A stretch of DNA of 64,000 nucleotides from Taeniopygia guttata (taxonomy: Eukaryota > Chordata > Aves > Passeriformes > Estrildidae): contig NC_133024.1 of NCBI RefSeq assembly GCF_048771995.1, positions 57,742,501 through 57,806,500 on the forward strand. Reading direction: 5' to 3'. The notes beneath the pieces were generated by a model that saw only the letters and a program-made list of their open reading frames with translations, was not told the origin of the DNA and made no database searches. The position numbers were made by a program, and so were the translations under genes. Every line of letters begins with the position of its first letter. Position 1 is the stretch's first letter. Positions 1-12,537 of the stretch are shown one piece after another.

Positions 1-884
1 TAACATCGAACTAATTTAATTTTAATATTCAGAATAACAATAATTAAAACAACCTTTTTTAAGACAGTAATCAATGAGCTCACTGATGAAGGAGAAAGAG
101 TAAAGAAAATTACTTTTTTGGGTTTTTTTTTCATTAATTGCTCTCATCCTCAGGCCTGTTGGTTTTATTATATGATCCCTTGCTGCTTTGCATAAGCTAG
201 CAGCAGCTTACTTCCTGCTACTCTCTTTCATGAGAAAATGAACTCCTCTACCCTAAACAAGCACTCTTTAATTCTTTTATTGCTAATCCTTACTTGCATG
301 TAGCAGGCTGCTGCTTCCCCAGAAGATCGTCTCAGGGTTGTGGTTCCAGGTGATTGTAACAGTGTTAGGTGCATTATTTCTACTTAATTTTCTGAAAATA
401 TACAAATTTTCCTAAATATACTAAAACCTACTCAAGTATATGACATTATTCAGTGAATGTGTTCAAAGCTATTCAAGTATATTATTTGTGCAATATTCCA
501 GAAAAAGTCAGATTTAGAGGTACAGGATTTATGAAACAAAATTATACAACACATTGGAAAATTCATCACACAGGAAAAATGCTACCTGCATCATCAAATA
601 ATGCAGATTTACATTTTTGTGATGAAATGGCAGCCAGAGACCACACAAGGAGAAAACAGAGGAGAAAGAACCCCACTTTGGGTACAAATCAACAGGTACA
701 ATGTCCAGGGAACAATTCATGCTTGCAGGCAGAAGTGAGTAGGCTGAAGACCTGACCTGAGGATCTGCAGGTCAGAGTTAATGCAGCAAAAAGCTGTTAA
801 TTCACACAGACAAAGCAAAACAGAGGATCAGGGAAAACAGCAGATAACAATTTAGTAGTTGTGTTGGCCTACTTTTAGTTTAAA

Positions 885-1305
885 ATCACTGCCTCTTGTC
901 ACTATCCGACATAAAAAGTCCCGATCCCTCCTTTCTGTAAGTCATAATGAGGTCTCCTTGGAGCCTTCTCTTTCCCAGGCTCTCCCAGCCTGACTTTGTT
1001 GGAGAGGTGCTCCAGCCACCTGATTATCTTCATGGCCCTCCTCTGGAGCTGCTCCAACACGTCCATGTCTTTTTTTTTTTTTTTTTTTTTTTTTGCTGAG
1101 GATGCCAGAACTGATGCAGCACTCCAGCTGGAATCTCCCAGAGGTGAAGAATCACCTCCTCACCCTGCTGGCCACGCTGATTTTGCTGCAGCCCAGGATG
1201 TGATCAGCCTTCTGGGCTGCAAGAGCACACTAGTTGGCTAATGTCCAGCTTTTCATCCACAAGAACCGCCAAGTCCTTCTCCACAGGCGTACAGACATTT
1301 TGTTT
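885..1305 (-). repeat. CR1 LINE fragment, antisense
   Basis: Read on the plus strand the segment matches the reverse complement of the avian CR1 3' region. It has the recognisable phrases for 'tgtcacta...aaaaagtccc', 'ggtctccttggagccttctc', 'gaggtgctccagcc', 'ggccctcctctgg' and 'catccacaagaac..ccaagtccttctcc'. It has no intact ORF. A run of 25 T (1,070-1,094) interrupts it where CR1 normally has a short T-rich stretch before 'gctgagga', which looks like slippage expansion after insertion. Confidence 0.85.
1070..1094. repeat. Poly-T run (25 bases)
   Basis: An uninterrupted run of 25 T inside the antisense CR1 fragment. Its position within CR1 sequence suggests in-place expansion rather than a retroposon tail. 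Confidence 0.9.
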
Positions 1306-1335
1306 TACTACAAAGCTCCTCTTTGCGATCAACAT

Positions 1336-1495
1336 CACAGAATCATAGGGTAGTTTGAGTTGGAAGGGACCTTCAAAAACATCTGGTCCACCCTATTCAT
1401 CATGGATAGGGACTTCTTGCAGTAGATCAGGTCGCTTAAAGCCCACCCAGCCTGACTTTGAACATCTGTTCATCCACACTATCCCTCTGACTCCA
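1336..1495 (-). repeat. CR1 LINE 3' end, antisense
   Basis: It begins with 'cacagaatcatag', the reverse complement of the CR1 octamer tail, followed by 'gttggaagggacct' and 'catctggtccacc', typical of the CR1 3' end. It sits directly beside the CR1 fragment at 885-1,305 in the same orientation. The two could be separate insertions or one rearranged copy. The right boundary is approximate. Confidence 0.8.
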
Positions 1496-2725
1496 AGCAG
1501 AGCAGAAATACACTTCTGCTAGCCATGAAAGCAAAACCCCCAAAACATATCTCCTTGTCATCCACTTATTTTCACTTTTATTAAACACAAAAAGTGCAAA
1601 GAGTTGAAAGCCGCTGGGGAAAAATAGAATAAATAACAGTACTGTGATAGTACAAAGCTGGTGGCAGGCTGCTAAATTCACATACTCTTTTTATCCACAT
1701 CCCTGATGGGGCCTTATTGCCTCACTTTCCCCATTACTTTCCCCTCAGGTTTGATCACTGGAACCAATTCCAGGCTAACAACCACACCTGGTTCCCCACA
1801 GGACCACCTGAGGCTTTCTGTACCTCCCTCCTCATTTGTAAAGCACAGCAAAGTAATTCCAGAGTGTTTAAAAGGAATTGGAAGATCTTGATTTTGAACT
1901 CTTGGTCGTATCCAACAGGGAAAGCTCTGGTGCGTCACTGATGGCTACCGTTCACTTAGAAAATCTGATCATTAATTAGGTGAAAAAACTGCTTGTCCAT
2001 GCTTCATGCTCTTAACCTCCTCAAAACTATATCTATGTTCTATGAACTACTCTGAACTACTATGTTCAGGAGACAAGGGGAAAGAAATTTAACCTGTAAT
2101 TATAGGTAATTGGTCTTCAATGTTATTGGGTAGCAGCATACAGATTTGAGTCCATTTTTCTCACATTTAGCAAAAGGTAACACTTTGCTCCTAAAAAGGA
2201 CACAAAAAATCCTTCAGTAAACAAACATCCACACACACTCAGCTAGATGAGAGGGATGTAACTTTCTCACTATATACAATTAAACTCAACACCGATCTAG
2301 CTCCCAGTTATTCAATAGGAATTTAAATTATCACAACTTTACCAGTGGGACTATTCAATTTCTTCTGTGTCTTATTTCCCTGGCTCATGTTCTTACAGTT
2401 AGAAAGAGAAAGCTTTTTCTGCTTCCTTCCCTTTCTAATTAGTTTTACCTTATTTTCTTTTATTCCCAGCTCTATTCCCTATTCTTCAGGCATATAAATG
2501 AACATTCAAATACATTTTGTATGTATATATAAAGATAGGAAAATTTGATTGTGGTGGCGCTCCAGAGCAAAAGTATGGAGACATCTGCTTTTAAGCCATC
2601 CAAGCTCTGATCATGCTCCAGTCAGAATCCACATACAATTGGCATTTCCTCCCTGCTTATGTGGAGATGGTAAGTAATACTTTTCTGGCAGATTAAACAA
2701 GTACTCCCAAAAAAGGGATTTCTCT

Positions 2726-2757
2726 CCAGAAAAACAAACAAACAAACAAAACAAAAA
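2726..2757. repeat. (CAAA)n simple repeat
   Basis: A short A-rich microsatellite with units of CAAA. It has no associated gene. Confidence 0.8.
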
Positions 2758-3873
2758 CCTTCAGCATTTTATTTTTACTTGTCTCCAGTTCAGTAACAAA
2801 CTGAAAGCTGTGATTTGAAAATGTAACTAGGTAAGAAAGTGGGAGCACACAAACAACAAAAAACCAGTTACAGCATTCATAAGGCCACCTTCTCACATCT
2901 GTCCTCCAGTTTCTTTAACACAGTATCCAAATTCTGCGGTTTCCCTAATACTTCCCATTTAGGATAGGTTGCTCTGCTGAAAATCAGTCATCCTGCAAAC
3001 ATTATCACAGTGCTATGCAAAAGAACCACAATTACACATGTTCTCCCTTAAACGACACCTGCACAAGTACTTCTGCCTGTTTCAACACCTATAGCAAGAC
3101 TACTGCTCAGTCTGATAATAACATCTACTGAAAAAAACTTGTATCTGAACATACATGTTCCAATTCCAAATAAAAGATTGGGAGAGTTGATATGGTTATC
3201 CACTGGATCACAAACCAGAAATTCCAACAAACTACAGTGTCTAATTGCATTTAATGTTGCTACATGTCTTGATGTCAATCTGAAACACAGAAAGTGCAAA
3301 TTCAGGAGACCTAGAGGATTAAAGAAAATTTTTTAAAGTAATCTTCTTGATAGGTGTTGAGGCAAAGACACGAGATCTGAAACCTAGTCTGAATCTCAAA
3401 GTATGTAAAGAAGTACACAGTATTTCGCAGTAATTCTCCACTGGAAAGGCATTCTCTCTAAAAATACCTTTTTTTTTTCCTTCAGGAAAACATGAAATTA
3501 GTTATTTTCTTTGACTAATGTGTACAGATTTGGGAAAAGAAGATAAAACCCCACCTACCTGGTAAACACAATGGAGGGCTTGTACAGTAACAGTCTCATG
3601 TATGACTTGACCTTTCAGCTGCTAGTCACACACAATGATAAAACAGAGATTACAAATCCCCATTTCTGATTCAGCTTTAATTTCAGAGGGACAAAACACA
3701 ACATCTACAAAGGTTAACATAATGGTTTTCTTGCAGAAAACACATTAAGACCTTTTATGCCAGCAACATCCTGAAAACATGCTGTCCTGAAAATCTGTTA
3801 TATCTGACCTCTGCTTTAGACTGCCCCAAAATGTACATCCAGAGGCAAAGCAAGCAGCTACATCAGACTTTAA

Positions 3874-3897
3874 GAATTATTGCATTTGCAATAATTC
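3874..3897. other. 24-base palindrome, 11-bp arms
   Basis: gaattattgca, two T, then tgcaataattc: a perfect inverted repeat with a two-base centre in otherwise featureless AT-rich DNA. Confidence 0.9.
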
Positions 3898-5997
3898 ACC
3901 TCAAATGAGGTACACGATGATACAATCACCCCCTCCCCTCCCAAAAGAGTACAATAATGATAGAAGTGTACTGCTATACTTAATCTTAAGTACATTAAAA
4001 CAATTTAACATAATAGACGCGTCCTGGAAAAAATTCAGGAATGGTCATTTGCAAAAAATATAAAAGTGTATTTCTGTCTCTCACAATCATGGCTGTAGTA
4101 TACTTATGATCAGAAACCAGTTTGTTCATTAATTAAAATATTATACCTGTAATAGTTGCCAAGTTTTGCTACATGATAATATTAACATTTGAAAACTGAA
4201 TTTGAAAAATTCTAAGTAATCTTTTTATAAATCCTTCAGTCCAAATCTATTAACCCACAACATTAGGTCAACTAAGAAAACCTAAAAAAAAAAACAACCT
4301 TAGAGGTTTTTTTTGGATGAAGGTAAAGGTTTCACTTGAAAAGGCATCCAGTTAAAGACAGCTGCACAGAGCACATGAAAATCCAAACACACAAGAAAAG
4401 AGCTCAGCTCTATCTCAGTGGAAGTAAGCAGGTGTTGGGGGACCTATTCTCTGCACAAAATTACATGTCGGCATAATTCCCCTCTACCAGAGGAAAACAG
4501 AAGTTAGAATGCTGGCACAGGTCTGCCAGCACAAAGTTGAAGAAAGGTTTACAGTTCTAGATTCTGTGGATACATCTCATTTCCAATATCTCCACTAAAA
4601 CACCACTGATTTCCTTAATCCTTCCCCCATCAGTTTTTCAGCACAGTTAGCATAATCTGCCTCAGCTTTGCCATCTAGGCTCCCCAGTACGATTTGAGGG
4701 AAATAAATCTATTGTTTTAACCAGGTAAGTTAAGCAAAATAATTTTGGCAGAAACAGAAGGCTTCCTATTTTCAGCTGGCAGGTCAAGGGCAGTAAATGC
4801 ATGCAGAAGATGAGTGACCAGCTGCCAGGGGTGGGGGGATGGCTGATGCAAAAGACAAGCAGACATCACAGCTATGGACTATGCTCTAGAGATTCATTGT
4901 TCCTTAGACAACACATTATTATCACAACATAACTGGATGTTGGATTCAACAATGACAAAGTTGGATCAGTTAGTGTTCCTATGGTAGTATGTGAACATTA
5001 AGTACTGTCACACCCTTTTTCTGACCAGTGTTGCTGTCCTCCTACCCACAATACCACTTCCTTTGCCATTTATCTTAAAAAAATACCAAATCCCATGACA
5101 CAGGATGGCATAACCTTGTCACCTCCTCAGTAAACAGGTGACAAAGTCCACCCTCAGCTTCCTTTAAAACAAACATATTTGCTGTAATTCTCTTGATCAA
5201 CAGTGGACTTTAAAAATAACAGACCTTTCAATTTCTCTCAGAACTTTCCCTTTTAACAGAACGAAAACAGAGGACAGATACCAGAATGATGTGCAATACT
5301 CCCTTGCCTGGAAAAGGTCTTTGAAGGTCTGCAGCAAGTTGCAGAATCCTACAGCTTTTCCACTGCTCCACCACCAGCTCATGGCCCCTCTCTGAAGAGC
5401 CCGACACACCCCAGAATCATCCAACACAGGCTGACGCGGCAGCTGCTGGAAACGGCACAGTGGCAGAGCCTCTCTGGGCAGCAGCAGATGATGAAACAGA
5501 AGCTGCAGCAGCAACCGTGTGAGCAACCTTCTGCCAGGACTTGGAGAGTGCTTGGCTTTCTACCTGAATCTGTGACACACAGATGAGTCACAGAACAAGG
5601 TCAAGCAAGCTGAAACACCTCATTAAATTTTGTTGATGCCTGTATCGCCAGGAACTCCAGACAATGTATCTGCTTAATGTCACAATTATGTTCATGAAGG
5701 AAAAAAACCCCCAGGATATCCACTGCCTAGAGTAGACAAGTGGGTGTTAGTACTAGATTTTAACAAGGAAAAAAAAATAGATTTTTGTACACACAAACAA
5801 ATAAAAGAAAAAAGTTAAATTCTGGAGAGTGGGCAAAATTACTTCTTCACTGACCACAAGTTTGCTGGATTAGGGACCAAATGGGACATTTGCACAACAG
5901 GTACAGAGTAATGCTGTCTCTAAAAACAGCTAAATCTTGACTATTGTGATTACGGTGACACTTGGCTGTGGTGAGGTGGAAAATCAAACTTGACAGA

Positions 5998-6045
5998 TCC
6001 TACTACTATTTCTAGTTATTACACAGTCCTACTACTATTTCTAGT
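5998..6045. repeat. Direct repeat, 19 bases at 29-base spacing
   Basis: The 19-mer tcctactactatttctagt occurs at 5,998 and again at 6,027. It is a local duplication in non-coding DNA. Confidence 0.85.
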
Positions 6046-8867
6046 ATTTGTTAATTCAGGGTGCATAATTATCTTACAGACGTCAGTTTGTGCTGTTAAG
6101 GACAGTCAGCTTTATAGCTCAACTATTTAACAGTGTTATGTTCAAATTTGATATGCCTCTGAGATGGACACTTAACAATTCTGGAAAGTTTAATCTCAGC
6201 TTCAAACATTGTTTCACCTCACAACCAGGAAGGGAATGAAACTCACTAAATGTTACAAATACAGTAAGATGTCACAAAGTGGCAAACTAAAACCCATGAC
6301 TGCAGTTTCAAAACAGACACAATGTGGCAGCACTCATTATCATCTTATATGAACACAAGTTTTATTCAAGTACTGAAACGCCAAAATAGAATGCCAAATT
6401 TATTGTTCCCTGATTCTGCCATTTTCTGAGAAGAAATTTACTAAATAGCCTGTTAACATGAACATCTCAATAGGGCAGATGAGGAAAGTGTATTCGAAAA
6501 TCATGTTTGAGAGGAGTGCTTGAATATTTCCAAGTCAGTGGAAACATTAATATATACATGCTTTCAAATCTAAAGATAGTGACTTACAAGAACTTTGTCT
6601 CTTCAAGTTTGAGTTATTCTCAACAAGAAAACTTCCAGTAAACTCATCCTATATAGAAAATGTTTTATTACCTTAAAACTGTCATAGGATATCTTAAAGT
6701 GTGAATGAAAAAGCCAAACCAAAACCACTGTAAAAGACTGAACATCAGATTTTTGATACCATATACACTAGAGTACATGCAATAAAATACATTTTTTTAC
6801 AGAAAGAAATAATTCAACGCTTTAGAGTATATTTTTCCTAGTTCAGCTACCAGAGTAAAAATATGTCTGTTATATCAAAAAGAATGGACTATGGAATTAT
6901 ATCTCATAGCTATCTAGGCTCAAGTTCAATTCCCAGGCTAAATTAAACCTTCAGGTTTATTGTAAAGCTGCCTGAAAAGGAGCGTTGCAGGTAATGCTTC
7001 AACTCGATTCAGGCAGTCAGTCATGTTTCAGGTTACAAAACGATTTCACTGACATACCCTCTGTTGTTTTAGTGACTGCCGGGGGTGTTCTGCTGCCACG
7101 CCATGTGCACATTGCCTGCCTCTCTCTGCTTGCAGCAAATGTGGCTGCAGGAGAGGAATGCCCAAAGGACAGAGAGATGGTTAAGAGGAGAGCAGTGATC
7201 AGCTGACTTCTGAACACTGAGCAATCTCCTTGCCTATCTAAAGTTAGAAAAAATGTTTTTTCATCCCGTAATATAACTGACAGCACCCTGAAAAAATAAA
7301 GATGATACACCAACCTGGGAATACGAGGGGACTGTGTAAAGTGAGGATCTGATATTCTGTCACCAGCTGCCACCAGATGTGGTGATACTCTAGAGGGAAG
7401 TACACAATAATTAATCACACTCCCAGAACTCAAATTAGGCACCAAGAAAAAATGGTCCTCCTGACCCAAGAGAAAACCAGCCAAGTTCTAAAGTATGGCA
7501 TTTTATTGTAATCTTGTCAAGGTAGCAATATGTGCTACAATACACAGAAAGCACTGCAAGTAATTTTGTTTTCTCAATCTAGGAAAATGCAGGTGAAAGG
7601 AGTACAGTCCTTCCCTCTTCTACACACACTGGAAACATCCTCCACCAAAGCAGATGAAAGCACATCTTTAAGAAGAAAACTCCCACTACTTTAAACACTC
7701 TCAGCAACTGCAAATCCACTACAATCCTTTACTGCCCTCGTTGCTACTTATTAGTTCAAAGTACAACATGCCTAACTTCATCTCTCAGACACTGGATGGT
7801 CAAGTAAATATCATGTATTTTCCTTACACACATGTATGATATATACAGGCACCATATCCTTCCTCAGATGTACAACCTGCAATTGTGACACTGGTCTTCA
7901 AACCCTGGATCACTTTGGTCCCCATGCTCTTATTAATATTTCACATCCTTCCTCACGTGTGAGCAGCAAAACCAGACATGGAATTCTTGTGATTTTACTA
8001 ATGCCATGTACTTTCCTACTTCTGTGCAATATTTATACTGCTGCACAGCCAAAGACCACACTTCAGTTGCAGCACTGCAATGAAAACTCCCATTGAGATG
8101 ATTCTCTGCACAAATTCTTGAGCCTTCTTCCAATAAATCACCCGTTTGAGGACAGTCCCTTATCATGCTTGTGTAACCACAATCCTGGCTCCTTTGTATG
8201 TGGCTGCATGAAAAATGGCTTCTGATTTATGCTGATAATTAAAAAAAAATATTTGGGGTATGGTGTACTAGTAACTTGTTCTACACGTGCACAAACCTGT
8301 ACATAATATGCTGGTAATGATGAGATATCATCACAAAAGCTGTGAATATATTGATATTAACTAGCCTTACACCAAGATCCAGCCCCCAGGGAACCTTACA
8401 AGGAACAGCTGCACTCCCATAGAAGAAAGGCACACCTAAGTTCCTCTCTAAACTAAGAAAGATTAATGAAGCAACTTTGCCAATGTTTGTGGTATTTATT
8501 CCACAGTGACTCCATGGCACAATTGTTTTAAACTCACACTTCACTGCAGACTTAATAGATATATCAGGGACACAATACAGGGTGAGTCTGCTACAATAGA
8601 CCAGTTGATTAATAGCTTAGGAATTTGGGAGATGTGGGTTTTTTACAATTCAAAATGCTGGGAAGCAATTTGCTTTAGTTCTACTGTAAACTGGTCTTTA
8701 ACAATCGTTAAGTCATTTTGAAATATTCATAGAGTAAGCCCCGGCTTGTCATTTACTTCAGAGGCTCCATTTTAAAGTTTTCAATTTTTCAGGCAGCAAA
8801 ACAATTAATAATGTAAGGAAAATCATTAATACCATTAACCAAAGATGTTTATATTCCTTTCTCAAGG

Positions 8868-8920
8868 AAAAAAAAAACCAAAAAAAAAACCAAAAAAACA
8901 AAACAAACCAACAAACCAAA
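8868..8920. repeat. A-rich simple repeat (AAAACC-like)
   Basis: Long A runs separated by CC or C, about 50 bases. No element boundary is visible. Confidence 0.75.
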
Positions 8921-11852
8921 AGGACAGTTAGTAGACCAGGTAACCAATCAAATAACATTGTAATTCAGCAGCATATTTCCATGTACATAAACGTATACAC
9001 AGGATTGGTGAAGCTTGTAGCATCGCCTATTAGGCAGCTGCTGAACAATTCCAATGCAAGATGCTGCTTCCAGCTGCTTGTAACTTGGCCAGACTTTGAC
9101 TCCTTGGGTTAAAATTTTCCGAGTTGAATGTCTGCCTCAGGCTAAATTCTGTTCCATGTGCTGTAGAAGTTACCTCTGAGTGAGGGGTGCAGAAAGAGGC
9201 AGACTGGGATTAGAAGAACTCGGCCAAAATACTTGAGCTGTTTTCAGAACAAAATGAGGGAAAATGCTGTCTCCCAATGGCAATATGCATCTGGAAACTT
9301 GAAAGGCTTTAATTCTCTTCCATCTTCTGATGACAGATCTGAATGAGGGGTGGAGCCCTTTTGGAGGTCCTCCTTTTGCTGCCCCCATGAAAAGTCCACC
9401 TGCATATGGTCAAATGTCTGAAACCAAACTGCACTGTGTGCATTTTCAGTAGGTGCTTGCTAGACCACATCCACATTCTTCTCAGCTCCTCATGGTGACC
9501 AGACAACACAAGTAATTATAAGCAAATACAGCAACACAGGCCACAGCCATGACCTACCACCACTGCTTACCCTCAACAGGGGGCTCTGACAGCAGAGTCC
9601 CAGGTGTTACCTTACGAATGTAGCTGATAAAGGACAGTAACACAAATATGCTACCCTAAGCTGCCTATCTGCTTTTTGGCACTTTTTCTAAGGGAAAGAA
9701 AATCTAGGAAATTACAAAATGCAGTATTAAAAGTATGATAAGCAAAGCAGAATTTAGAAATGATTAGAACTAAGTGGTCTATGTTAACTAAAAATATCTC
9801 TTAGTGCTCATATGCATCAATCTCTATGAGATAAATCTGTATTTGCACCTGACTTGGTCACATTTTTTCCCACTGAAGGTTTGCTATAATTAACACAAAC
9901 TCCTCTTTTTGCCCTTGCTCTCTAGAGCATCATCAAACACTTCCAAATCACAGAGGAAATTATTTCTTTTCTCTCAGGTTCATATATGCTACTCATCACT
10001 ACAGTAATCTGTAAGATAAAGGATACTGTTATCCACATATTTTTAATACAGGAAACTAAGATATATTAAAGCAAAAATCTATGGACAAGACACTCAAGGC
10101 TTGTATTTCTAACACGCTTAGACCTGCAAAACGTCTTCTTGTACACAGAGACCAAACAGACACCCATTTATGTTCCAGATGGTTAAGTTTAGCATAACTG
10201 CAAAGCAGATCCCAGGCCAGGCTCCCAGAAAACCCAACAGACCACGGGCAGAACCCTTTATGTTTATGTGGAAAACAATGTCCAGGCTGAATGGACGTTG
10301 TCTCAGCCATGAAGCTGCCTCTCCCTCTGCGTACAGTTGTTTGCCTCATTCACGCTACCTCTTCTCACTGCTGCCCAGCCAGAGAGCTGCTACACCTTGG
10401 GGGATGCACGTCGCGTCCCAAGCTAGCTGGGAAGGATGCTGCCACATCCTGTGACGACCAACACCATCCTCCGGCACGGGCCCAAGGCGGACAGGTGAGC
10501 CCGGCATCCTGAGCACTTGGCTTTGCAAACTTACGGACGGGGTAGGTCTGGGCACGGGGGAGAGGCGGTAAATGTATAGAATATATAGAGATCAGCGACA
10601 TCCACTGGGTGGCAGGCATGTTTCACGGGATGCAGATCCAGTGCGTATACAGAGGTACTCGCAACGAAAGCTCCTAAATACCGGGCTTGTTCCCTGTCTC
10701 AGAAGCAGCAATTGAACTGACACGGTAAAGAAAAATTTTAAATCATTTAAATCCCACAGAGGGAAGTTAACGTATTATGCCTTGATTTTAACACCAGCTT
10801 CTTGTCCACGGTGCTGAGGCATTGGAACTGCCCTGGCACTTGGGCATTAGAGCTGAGGGGACCCACATACAGAAGAGACACCCATGTCCCTTCTGTTTGT
10901 GGGTGCCCTCACTCGAGGTAGCAGGGACCCTGTAAGAGTCTTCACAGTCTCTGCTGCACTAATTAATGACCAATGCCTACTGAGATAAAGCCTTTAAACT
11001 CTTCCCCAATTTAACAAACTCAGGGGGGAAGGAATTTTTTTGGACTAACAGCTGTAAATGAGTCCATGTGTGTAAGCAGCTAAACTTTAAAGTTGAAAGA
11101 AACATAAAAAGCCAGTATTTTCCATGGATTTCCACTTCGCATCTGAGTAGAATCATTTCAAAAGTTGCTTAGATGGAAAAGAGCCATCAACCAAATTTCA
11201 ACCCAGGGCATATATTTATAGCCATGTTGTGAACTACATAAAAAGTACACTTATAATGGAAATGCTGACAAATGCAAAACTCCTGCAGCTAGCTATGACA
11301 GTCTGACCACAAGCCCTCCTTGTGAGAGGAAAAGGCAACCTCCCCACCTCCTTTCTCAGGCAGCTCGACAGCGAGCTGGGGCGGGGGGTACTAGATACAG
11401 GTACCACTGCCCTGTCATTGTAGGATGGATCGAGACAACTCTTGCTCCCGGTATTTCCCACATGTTGAATGAGCCACCTCCTTGTTTTTGCCATAAACAA
11501 CCGGAGGGCCTCTTACAGCCATGACTCACTCCGCAGGCTTCTCCTCCACCCCTGTGCGTGACTGTAGCAAACAGGCTGCCAGCTGCAGCCGGTGAATTAA
11601 CACGACTTTTTTTTCGCAGAACCGTGGGGAGATCAGTCACACAGGGCTGGGCGAAGGTGGGGAGGGGTGTGTGAGCGTGTGCTGTGGAAAACCAGCCCGG
11701 GGTGAGTTTTATTTGTGGGGGAAGCAGCGGAGGAGGTGATCCGGAGCCAACGTGCCGGGGACGCCCGAGTGTGACCGTACCGTCCCTGTCCCCCCGCCCC
11801 GGGACGGCGCCGCCCTGGCCCCCCTCTCCCGCGGCTGCCTCACCACGGCAGG

Positions 11853-11907
11853 AGGGGCGGGCGGCCGGGAGGGAGGCAGGCAGGGACAGAGGGAGGGAGG
11901 GCAGGGC
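11853..11907 (+). other. G-run tract with quadruplex potential
   Basis: Many runs of three or more G separated by one to four bases lie in the promoter island upstream of WBP4. The pattern fits G-quadruplex rules on the plus strand; folding is inferred, not shown. Confidence 0.55.
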
Positions 11908-12288
11908 GGCGGCACCAGGGGCAGTGGGGAGAGGGAGGAGGCGAAGCTGGTACGCAGCAGGAGCCTCCCGACACACGCGCCGCCGAACTCCCAGAAAGTT
12001 GGCAGCGGCGTCCGGCGGGACGGAGCTCCGCTGGCCGCCGCCCCAGGGCGCGCTCCGCCGCCCGGCCGGGGCCCGCTGCCTCCCCAGCCCTTTCGCACCC
12101 TGTCACCGCCCTTCTCCCCACATCTGTCATCTCCCATGGGTGCCGCGGGGCAGGGACTGCCCGGCGCGGGGCGCTGCCGGCGGTGGGGCTCGAACCCGCG
12201 GCCCGCGGTGTCTCTCCCCACCGTAAGGGAGGCGGCTGAGCCTCCCGGTGCCCCCGAGCGCGGGACGCGGGCGGCGGGCGGCACTCAC

Positions 12289-12400
12289 CGAGCGGCCGCG
12301 GCTCCTTCTCCCAGTCCGGGCGGCTCCCGCTGAGCGCTCGCCTCCTCGGGAGCGAGGGAGGAGGAGCGGGAGAGGGTAGGAGGTGGAGAAGGGCGGGTAG
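12289..12400 (-). other. ELF1: Candidate non-coding first exon of ELF1
   Basis: On the minus strand the sequence reads GCTCG then GTGAGTG, a near-perfect U1 donor; the last exon base is 12,289. It lies inside the CpG island about 250 bases from the WBP4 donor and points left. In human, ELF1 (an ETS transcription factor) is transcribed divergently from WBP4 and has non-coding 5' exons. The upstream limit given here is a guess, no ELF1 coding exon is in the window, and an unrelated antisense transcript could use the same donor. Confidence 0.4.
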
Positions 12401-12535
12401 GAGCGCGCGGCTTGAGCCCTCCCGGCTGCCGTCGCCGCGCTCCCTCCCTCCCCGGCGCCGCCCCGTCCCGCCCCGGCGGCGCGGCGAGCGGAGGGGAGCG
12501 CGGGGCAGCGGCGAGGCGAGCGGAGGGGAGCGGCG

Positions 12536-12537
12536 AT
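12536..12537 (+). CDS. WBP4: WBP4 exon 1 coding part (first two bases of ATG)
   Basis: The exon ends AT and is followed by the consensus donor GTGAGTG. Exon 2 supplies the G, so the start codon ATG is completed only after splicing. The 5' UTR lies upstream in the CpG island; its start is not visible. In genomic sequence an ATG is also read straight across the donor, because the intron too begins with G. Confidence 0.8.

Larger units (their letters stand above)
1..11600. other. Non-coding DNA, probably ELF1 5' intron or upstream region
   Basis: I see no exon that can be tied to a known protein on either strand. The open frames are short (mostly under 110 codons; the longest, 155 codons on the minus strand at 7,017-7,484, matches nothing I know). 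The stretch holds two antisense CR1 fragments (about 885-1,495), A-rich simple repeats (2,726-2,757 and 8,868-8,920), a 24-base palindrome (3,874-3,897) and a small direct repeat (5,998-6,045). In human, ELF1 lies head-to-head with WBP4 and has long 5' non-coding introns, so this is most likely ELF1 intronic DNA on the minus strand. That is an inference from gene order; no ELF1 ETS-domain exon is present. Confidence 0.4.

Noticed and set aside
12181..12200. Minus-strand GGTTCGAGCCC, a match to the tRNA B box
   Set aside because: No A box, no pairing acceptor stem and an imperfect T-arm; chance in GC-rich promoter DNA.
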